Assembly (NCBI GenBank): GCA_963682025.1
Contig: OY821517.1
Coordinates: forward strand, 107,312,972-107,376,971
Length of the DNA stretch: 64,000 bases
Direction: 5' to 3'
Origin: Cordilura impudica
Lineage: Eukaryota; Arthropoda; Insecta; Diptera; Scathophagidae
The notes below the pieces were generated by a model. The model was not told the origin of the DNA. It did not search any database and was given only the letters and a program-made list of their open reading frames with translations. Numbering within the stretch: the stretch's first letter is position 1; each line of letters begins with the position of its first letter. The translations under genes were made by a program, and so were the position numbers. Positions 56,313-64,000 of this stretch are shown here, one piece after another.

Positions 56313-58130
56313 AATGGAGTTCACAATGCACAACACCAAACTTAACTTCATATACATCGAAAAATAATTTTTCTTTCCCTTTACCTCAACCTACCGGCCT
56401 TTTAACAGGTAGTACCAGTATTGTTCAACAGTTACAATTCAATCATGTGCAACTACTACTTTTACAACATCATCAAATCTCTTAATCACACCAATCATAT
56501 CAGTATGTAATTCTCTCTTTACTACTACTCCCATTAATACACAGAATATTAGTTCATAAAATAATATAAAAAAGAGCAAGCGAGCGAAGCTGCTTAAACA
56601 AAATGTCAGCAAAGCGAGTGCTATATCAAGCAAATGATCACGTCATAAAAAAGTCGGCAGTGGTTGCCTCAAATGGTGCTGTACCTAAAATAACTTAAGT
56701 GGATTCCATAACAGATAAAACGTTAGCAGTGATTGATGAAAACAAAATATCCTCAGAAATCGATAATCAAACAAAAAAAAATCATCAACAAAATTGAGAA
56801 ATTAAATAAACGACATGGGTCAAGTCCAGACTCTGTAACACCAAATAAAATTAAGCGGCCGAAAATTGTAGGTTATTGGCTACAACATAGCAATAAAGAG
56901 TCAAAGAAGCAAAACTGGTTTGCATTTGTCACAGGCGAAGACTTAGAAGCAAACCAGGCAGAAACCCAAGTAAAACCTATAAAGCCATCACCTATAAAGT
57001 GGAAAATATGCAAGCTCTCAATGAGCTTTTAATCCAAATAGCACCAAATGAATGTGACATGAAGATCTAGAAACGAGATTAAGTAAAGATTCAACCCGTT
57101 AATTAAACATCGTACTCTGCCATTACAAAGGCACTACAAGATTAAAAGTGACAGAAACTTCAACGTCGTTCTTAGAGCAATGCATTATTCAACACCTGTT
57201 GATGGAATAAAGCAGGAACTTATATCAAAAGGCCATTAAGTGATAAATATAAGCAGTATCATTGACAGAAAAACAAAAAAACCCAACTTCCATGTTCTGG
57301 ATTAACCTCAAAACTAGTCAAAACAACAAAGAATTTTATCAAATTATTTCAATGTTGCACACAAAAATAGTATTTGAATTCCCCAAGTCAAAATATGTAA
57401 TACCAAAATGTACGAATTTCCAAAGATATAGACATACCAAAAAATTCTGTAACCATTCCTCTCGTTGCGTAAAATGCACTGGAAATCGCCACACCAAAGA
57501 CTGTCAAAGAACATCTAAATCAAACGATGTCAAAAGTGTTTAATGTGAAAAAAATCATCCAGCTAACTATAAAGGTTGCCAAGTTTACAGGGATCTACAG
57601 AATAAATTATACCCTAAAATTCGAATTAAAGAACAGTCACAACCAACAGCTCAAGATTAAACAACAAATTTAACCATCACTGAAAAAATGCAGAACCAAG
57701 TCAAGTCAACCCATCAAATATATGCCAGTGTAATCACGAACACAAATCCTGTAACTCAAAATACTCAGTCGTCGTCGTCTCTTGAAAATAGAGTCGAGTC
57801 AATGATGAAAACTCTTATGCAACAAATGAGTACTATACTTAATCTATTAACAGCACTTATTAATAAAACATCAAATGTTTCACTTAACTATAGCAGTATG
57901 GAATGCAAATGGTGTAATACACCATATACTAGAGTTAAGATCATTTATTTCTGAAAACAATATTGACATTCAGCCCAATTACGAATATTCTCAAGGAATT
58001 TCTTTCTCACGGAAAGTACTTTTCTCGAGATAAAAATCCTCCAATTATAAATTCCGCATGAACAAAAAAAGAATAAGTGGCATCATCGAATTTCGAAGCC
58101 AGTTTGACAATTAATTTTTTTTTTATTTTT
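56313..58130 (+). pseudogene. Jockey-clade LINE L3: Gag and start of ORF2
   Basis: Begins right after the L1 A-rich tail. A Gag start may be the ATG at 56603 (MSAKRVLYQANDHVIKK). Later pieces: PKIVGYWLQHSNKE (about 56860), KYVIPKCTNFQRYRHTKKFC (damaged first knuckle), CVKCTGNRHTKDC, CEKNHPANYKGC (third knuckle, after a stop), then SSLENRVESMMKTLMQQMST. ORF2 starts with AVWNANGVIHHILELRSFISENNIDI at about 57895, the APE endonuclease N-terminus, and dies out by 58130 in a T-rich stretch. Many stops; older than L1. Confidence 0.75.
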
Positions 58131-58471
58131 TTTTGTGTGTGCAAACAAAAATAAATTTATTTTAAATCTAGAGCTATTGCATTATTGTATAAGCAGTGCT
58201 GATCGTATTGATTGCTTTTATTATTTGGTGTGTAATATGATCACTCTTTATATTTTATTACCCAAAAATGTTGGTAATGTTGACTTATATTCTATGCTAC
58301 ACCATTTTTCTTGACTTTTTCTTTATCATGTAGGTATATGAACCGAAATGGATTACTTTTAAGTTTCAAATCATAGATGGATCGTTGTTTTTCGACAACT
58401 TCAATTTGGAAAGTTGTATGAAAATAGTACCTTATACGCCAAGTGCAAAAAGAAAGCCAGAAACCAAACAA
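58131..58471. other. AT-rich spacer
   Basis: No gene recognised between the LINE remnant and Helitron C2. Confidence 0.45.
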
Positions 58472-60160
58472 TCTATATATATAAAATTCATTTTCTATTT
58501 GTTTGTTTGTTTGACCGCTATACAAATTATTATTTTTCAGCGGATTTCTCTGAAATTTGGTACACACGATCTACGTACTCCAGGAAAGGTCGCCATATGA
58601 TTCCTACCGGGCGCGTACTTCTACGCCCACTTTTTGTATACAATTCATATTCTGTTTTTTGGTACATTTGTTCGCTACACACTACACTACACTATACAAA
58701 TCTTAATATTTCAAGGGAATTCTCTGAAATTTGATACACACGATCTCTATACTCCAGGGAAGGTCACCATATGCTTCTTACAGGCCACGCCTACTTTGCG
58801 TCCACTTCTGTGTATATAAAATTTATTTTTTTCCTTTTATTTGTTTCTTTGTTTGATTGCTATTTTATTTTTCAATCGCTTTCTCTGAAATTTGGAAAAC
58901 GCCATCTCCCTACTCCAGCAAAGGTCACATTATATATCTTTCTTGCCACGCCTACATTTACGCCCACTTTTTTAAATTCATTTTCTGATTTTTTGTTATA
59001 TTTCTTCGCTATACTGATTTTTATTTTTAACTGATTTCTCTGAATTTTGGTTTACACGGGAATAACTTCACGGTGAACAAATTCCCCAAATTTAAATAAA
59101 AGGTCCCCAAAAGAAATGAAAAAATTCTCCATTTTTTTCAAAAACAAAATAAAAAATTGACTTATTCCCCAAATTCGTTCTTAATTTTTTACATATTTTT
59201 ATTTAATGAATTTTGTTATATATTTATTTTAATGAAAATTTGCAAACTGCTCTCGATATATGTCCTACAATAAACGCATTTAAAATGAGTTTTTTTTAAT
59301 AGAATCATTTCGGTGCGCGGAAGCTACGCGCTCGCGGAACACAGCTCAGCTAAAATATCGCAATGATCTGAAAAATATACTTTAGCGATTAAAATAAGTT
59401 AACGAGAACTGCGTGGCAGCACGGGTGTAGCCGCCTAACGCTAGGTGCGGCGCGCGGACGCAGACGCGACGAGCTCTCGGAACACAGCTAAGCTATAATA
59501 TCGGAATGATCTGAAAAATATACCTTGGCGATTAAAATAAGTTAAAAACAACTGCGCGGCAGCACGGGTGTGGCTGCCAAACGCACGGAAGCTGACGGGG
59601 GTCGGTCGCGGAACACAGCTCAGTGAAAAGTCTTATGATAAATTTTATCTACGTCTGTGAAATAATTACCTGTTGATCAAAATAGGCCACACATATACTA
59701 TAAGCAGTTGCTTAATGAAACCTTGCGGCACAATTTTATACGTAGCATTACTTTTTAATTTTTGAAACTTCTATGAATTTGACTTCTCTGCTCAATGGCG
59801 ATCACTTATTGAATGAAGTAATTAAATTTTTAAAAGTTCTGATTCCTCTAATTTGCAAACGATTCCGTTGTATTGGATGTTTATAAATAAACTAAAAAAA
59901 ACTTAAAGCGGTTTTGCAGCTTATTTTCGAAACATTTTTGCTGCAGCATCTTATAAAAATTTTTAAATTAAAAAATCAAAAAATTTTTAATTGAAATAAA
60001 AAACGAATTTACTGCCCATACAAATTTTTTGGGGAGAAAGTTCATTTTGTTGGGGAATTTGTTCATTAGGGACTAAGTACTTAGCGCCTGGTAATCATAG
60101 TGAGCCATTTTTAAGTCAAAAGTCTTTGGATCCCGGGCAAGACCGGGTAAAAATAGCTAG
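58472..60160 (+). mobile_element. Helitron family C, copy C2
   Basis: 5'-TCTATATATATAAAATTC at 58472 after A; 3' end with hairpin CCCGG-GCAAGA-CCGGG (60132-60147), nine nucleotides, CTAG (60157-60160) before T. The inside has four units of the ~170-200-bp repeat (58490-59060) and three units of the GC-rich AACACAGCTCAGCTAAAATA repeat (about 59330-59640), fewer than C1. Non-coding and non-autonomous. Confidence 0.9.
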
Positions 60161-60219
60161 TTATGCATATTCTGTAAATGGTAGGCTATGGGGTTTTGAT
60201 GCTGAAGTTGATGCCGGTG

Positions 60220-60720
60220 CTGATTTTGTTCATATTTAGCCTTTGGTTTTCTCAAATGACAAAAGGCTTTGGTGCGCAACAGCTATGCAAACAGCAGGAG
60301 TACGTGTTACTAATACTACTTCATCGCACGTGCATAGTATCAGGGATGATTTCTTGATTTATTTCCATTGCATATTGAGAAACTCATTTTAGAAAACACG
60401 AATGCATTTGGCGGGCTAAAGAATGAAAACCATGAAGAAGTCGATGCGTCATGCGTACTTGGCTGTTCTGATATTGGCTGGCGTCCATAAGAAAGTTGAA
60501 CGTTATTGAATATATACGAATAATGAGCTGTTCGATGTCTCTTTCGGTCCGCTGACGAAAATTATACGCCTCGGTGATACAATAAGTCGTCTACAAAACA
60601 GAAATTTCCTCTAATTCGTCATCTGTGGTATATGTGGGCTGAAATTTTACCAATACTTTTCAGTACCTACGTCACTTAGTTTGGCGAGGGTAGGGTTTTA
60701 GTTTCAGCGGATTTGAAGAA
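60220..60720 (+). pseudogene. Second piggyBac-like transposase scrap
   Basis: Pieces: NTTSSHVHSIRDDFLIYFHC, then MRHAYLAVLILAGVHKKVERY, stop, NNELFDVSFGPLTKIIRLGD, and WAEILP..STYVT. This order follows the N-terminal half of the piggyBac transposase domain (FxLFFxxxIxxxIxxxTNxxA..., then AFxGLLIxxGVxKS...LW...F...MSxxxFxxIxRxLRFDD). Several stops and frame changes; the first catalytic Asp motif is not readable. Unrelated in detail to the copy at 318-2932. Confidence 0.5.
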
Positions 60721-61088
60721 AAATGTGATTTTTCATACTTTTCCAACTGTTAGGCTACATCTTTTTGGTGTTTTCATATTCCAAATATCTTTTGTCAAAA
60801 TATTATGCTATGTTAAAGGCTAAATTGAAACATTTTAAATTATCTCCCTTTAAGTCGAAAAATAATGAGTTGTCAAATTTATATAAATTTTAATAAATAA
60901 ACTCACAAACGTTTTTATATATAAATATTCTAACGAAAAAGAAGGAAAAAGCCGCTACATTGTTGCATGGTGGCCGCACAGCTCATTCAGCACTCAAATC
61001 ACCGTTAAACGTACAAAAAAATGAGAATGCCGTCTGTAATATCAAAAAACATTCCGGTATGGCAAAAGTTCTGCAAAAATGCAGTATT

Positions 61089-61892
61089 TATACCCTATAC
61101 CACTATGTGGTTTGGGTATAATGACTTTGTGCTGCTGTTTGTAACAACCAAAAATATTTGACCTACACCCATCTTTAATTATACCGATCGAATCAGAATC
61201 ACTTTCTGAGTTGATTTAACAATGTCCGTCCGTCCGTCCGTCCGTCCGTCCGTCCGTCCGTCCGTCCGTCTGTGTGTCCATGTAAAGCTTGTAATCAAAC
61301 TGCAGGTCGCAAATATGAATATATTGTGATGAAATTTGGTATATAAGCTTTTATCGGCCATGGGATGAACGCTATTGAAATTGGTGAGAATCGGTCCATG
61401 TTCAGACCTAGCCCCCATACAAATTACCCATATGAGATCGACATAAATTGCCATAAGATCCAAATTGTCATATAGATCTTACTCAAATTGGGTTTGTATG
61501 CGTTCATTACATCCACTAATGAGTAGTCCAAAAATGATCCCTTTGACCCCATATGGAGCTGCTTCCCGATCTTCACTTAAATCTATTAAAAAACAAAAAT
61601 ATTGCACTGATTCTTCTCAAATTTTGTTTCTACATATTTTTGAAAAATACAAGAGACTTTAACAAACATGATCAGGATCGGTCCATTTTTGGACCTAGTC
61701 CCTTTATAGATATAGCATCCGATATGAACTTTTTCATGTCTGCAGCCAAAAAAATTAATAAAAATCCCACTCAAATTTGGTTTTTGCTTATTTTCAATGT
61801 CCAGTTAGTTGGGCCTAAGTGATAGGGTTTCTAAACGCATGGTATATGGTATCGTATAGTCGGTCTAGACCGACTATAATTTTCTTACTTGT
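61089..61892 (+). mobile_element. HINE family A, full copy A6
   Basis: TATACCCTATACCACTATG to the palindrome (61855-61878) and CTTACTTGT. Eleven GTCC units near 61224, the longest tract of the family here. Inserted between Ts in the helicase frame. Confidence 0.9.
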
Positions 61893-61916
61893 TTTCCATT
61901 TACAATGTTTAATTTT

Positions 61917-62713
61917 TATACCCTATACCACTATGTGGTTTGGGTATAATGACTTTGTGCTGCTGTTTGTAACAACCAAAAATATTTGACCTAGACCCAT
62001 CTTTAATTATACCGATCGAATCAGAATCACTTTCTGAGTTGATTTAACAATGTCCGTCCGTCCGTCCGTCCGTCCGTCCGTCCGTCCGTCCGTCTGTGTG
62101 TTCATGTAAAGCTTGTAATCAAACTGCAGGTCGCAAATATGAATATATTTTGATGAAATTTGGTATATAAGCTTTTATCGGCCATGGGATGAACGCTATT
62201 GAAATTGGTGAGAATCGGTCCATGTTCAGACCTAGCCCCCATACAAATTACCCATATGAGATCGACATAAATTGCCATAAGATCCAAATTGTCATATAGA
62301 TCTTACTCAAATTGGGTTTGTATACGTTCATTACATCCACTAATGAGTAGTCCAAAAATGATCCCTTTGGCCCCATATAGAGCTGCTTCCCGATCTTCAC
62401 TTAAATCTATCAAAAAACAAAAATATTGCACTGATTCTTCTCAAATTTTGTTTGTATATATTTTTGCAAAATACAAGAGACCTTACCAAACATGGTCAGG
62501 ATCAGTTCATTTTTGGGCCTAGTCCCCATATAGATATAGCATCCGATATGAACTTTTTCATATCTGCAGCCAAAAAATTAATAAAAATCCCACTCAAATT
62601 TGGTTTATGCTTATTTTCTATATCGAAGTAGTTGGACCGAAAGATAGGGTCTCTAAACCATGGTATAGGGTATCATATAGTCGGTCTAGACCGACTATAA
62701 TTTTCTTACTTGT
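61917..62713 (+). mobile_element. HINE family A, full copy A7
   Basis: Same structure as A6, in the same orientation, 24 bp downstream (spacer TTTCCATTTACAATG..TTTT). Palindrome at 62676-62699, ten GTCC units. It differs from A6 by scattered substitutions, so it is not a recent duplicate. The pair occupies one site in the helicase gene. Confidence 0.9.
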
Positions 62714-62916
62714 TTTATTTGGGATGAATGTACCATGGCTCACAAACATTGTGATTTGATTTGATAAAAGATTTGAAAGGCAATGAAAGATTTTTTGGTG
62801 AAGCTCTCATTTTATTATCTGGAGATCTTCGTAACACATTTTATATAGGTATATACAGATTCTAACTAAAATAAAAATTCATTGAGGGCAAAACAACGTT
62901 TGCCGGGTCCAGCTAG

Positions 62917-63881
62917 TATTATATATTTGTGGAATTATTTCGATAAAAGTTGTTGATAATATTTCAATGATTCTAAAAAATAATATTCTGGACATATTTT
63001 CTGCAATTAACCCGTGGGATACGCAAAATGTGTCCTAGTTTTAATTTTTTTTTCAGAATTATTATATTCATATAGATGTATATTGAGGGCTTATATTCAA
63101 AAAGTGCTAACTATATTTGACAACAATATTAATTTTTGATTTTAAACTGTTCTCTGATATAACTGTCAATATAATATTAATTTTGATATCATACGTTATT
63201 AGTACGACTATTTCTTAATAGATATTGTAGCAAATCAATCGGCAAATACATTCAGATCTTATTAATATATTAGTTTTACACGCTCTCATTAAAATATTTA
63301 TTGATGCAAATATGACTTTGTGAATATAACTAATTAATCTAAATATTTTCATTAAATAGCGAATAAATTTGAGAATTTTATGAATACATTAAATTTGCTT
63401 TATTTAAAAAAAAAATCCTGATGAAGAAAATATTTATAGATTTTCATATACATTCAATATGACGTCAAAGGTACCCCTCGGGTTAAGTAAAGAAAATTAT
63501 TTTTTAGAATTATTAATCGAATTGTATCGAAATCCTTCTACAAATCTATAATATTAATAAACAAGACGATTTCTTGTGACCGATGTAAGTTTCACAGTTT
63601 TACCCCGATTTTGACAAAAGATTTATCATTTGAAAAGAATTTTTTTCGTTGTTACCCAGATTTACAGATTTTCGAAGTCTGGAATATGTTTTAGAGTTAA
63701 GATCGTTAAGTTGCTACTAATACATACATAAAATTATACAATGTTATGTGTTTGCTTATTAAATATGTTAATATGTTTATGTTAATGTGTTGAGTTTGTT
63801 TTCTTCATTTAAAATGAGATGAATTGTGAAGAACACCTTTAGGGTCTTTATTAAATTAAAAAAATAAAATTTCCAGAATTT
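62917..63881. other. AT-rich stretch, no gene seen
   Basis: No coding frame of note. GTACCCCTCGGGTTAAG near 63470 is an isolated GC-richer spot. Confidence 0.45.
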
Positions 63882-63913
63882 GCACTCGAATTTCGAGTGC
63901 TGGAATCTGCTAG
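63882..63913 (+). mobile_element. Orphan Helitron 3' terminus
   Basis: Perfect hairpin GCACTCGAA-T-TTCGAGTGC (63882-63900), nine nucleotides, then CTAG (63910-63913) before T. Fits the Helitron 3' rule. No matching 5' end could be tied to it. Confidence 0.6.
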
Positions 63914-64000
63914 TATATATTATTTCGATACTTTAATGTAAAAAAATTTAAATACCCTTAAATTTGAACCTTGACCTTAAAGGCGACAGTTTATAGGTTT

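Larger units (their letters stand above)
60930..62916 (+). pseudogene. Helitron helicase (PIF1-type) relic, split by two HINEs, with its 3' end
   Basis: Part 1 (60945-61088) reads AATLLHGGRTAHSALKSPLN, then NENAVCNIKKHSGMAKVLQKCSI. Part 2 (62714-62860) reads FIWDECTMAHKH and, after a small disturbance, DLKGNERFFGEALILLSGDLRNT. Joining 61088 to 62714 gives KCSIFIWDECTMAHKH in frame; WDE is the Walker B of the helicase. The Walker A (GxGGTGKT) side and the Rep domain are absent. From about 62860 the sequence runs directly into AAACAACGTTTGCCGGGTCC and the terminus CTAG at 62913-62916, so the C-terminal half was deleted before the HINEs arrived or later. Confidence 0.8.

Noticed and set aside
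1..64000. tRNA or rRNA genes
   Set aside because: None recognised by eye; I saw no TC-arm-like consensus with a cloverleaf, but a covariance search was not possible.

Overview
The window reads as an AT-rich, non-genic stretch of a fly genome (brachyceran Diptera, most likely a calyptrate muscoid; species not determinable). The basis is the many short rolling-circle repeats of the DINE-1/HINE or 'mini-me' type carrying (GTCC)n tracts, Jockey-clade LINEs, Penelope-like elements, mariner/Tc1, hAT, piggyBac and Transib relics, and canonical Helitron ends. I see no bacterial organisation, no rRNA or tRNA gene I could defend, and no host gene I can name. One exon-like open frame (16862-17137, minus strand) is the only candidate for host coding sequence. 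Family names rest on motifs read by eye; no search was run.

Layout. 1-3213: piggyBac-like transposon whose gene is split by a 788-bp HINE (family A) and has one early stop. 3210-5232: a TTAA-flanked transposon with ~190-bp inverted repeats that shares its left TTAA with the piggyBac end. 6.7-14.7 kb: mariner, hAT and Tc1-like relics, a HINE A copy, an 880-bp array of an 8-bp repeat and a degenerate AT-rich array. 15-21 kb: two 5'-truncated Penelope-like elements, each with a hammerhead-like motif downstream of its coding region, a LINE fragment and a HINE A copy. 20.8-22 kb and 33.6-35.4 kb: Helitron family B in opposite orientations. 22.9-28 kb: a DINE-1-like element, a small inverted-repeat element, HINE A, and a hammerhead-bearing element (E1). 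28.9-33.1 kb: a possible Helitron helicase scrap, a truncated HINE A, and Helitron C1 inserted in one unit of a tandem duplication whose other unit keeps the empty site. 35.5-38.7 kb: Tc1-like relic and a 2-kb inverted-repeat element (F) holding a foldback element (E2) with a hammerhead motif in each arm. 38.8-48 kb: Transib/RAG1-like elements T1, T2 and T3, an LTR-like block and a copia fragment. 49-58 kb: three Jockey-type LINE copies. 58.5-60.2 kb: Helitron C2. 60.2-62.9 kb: a second piggyBac scrap and a Helitron helicase relic split by two neighbouring HINE A copies. 62.9-64 kb: AT-rich, with an orphan Helitron terminus.

How it fits together. Almost every coding remnant is a transposase or reverse-transcriptase fragment, nearly all broken. 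The nesting gives a relative order: piggyBac and Helitron helicase first, then HINE A; a duplicated unit first, then Helitron C1; element F before E2. The most interesting signals are RNA-level (up to five hammerhead motifs in two kinds of element), the RAG1-like element whose left terminus starts with the V(D)J-type heptamer CACAGTG, and the internal empty site that fixes the Helitron C1 boundaries to the base.
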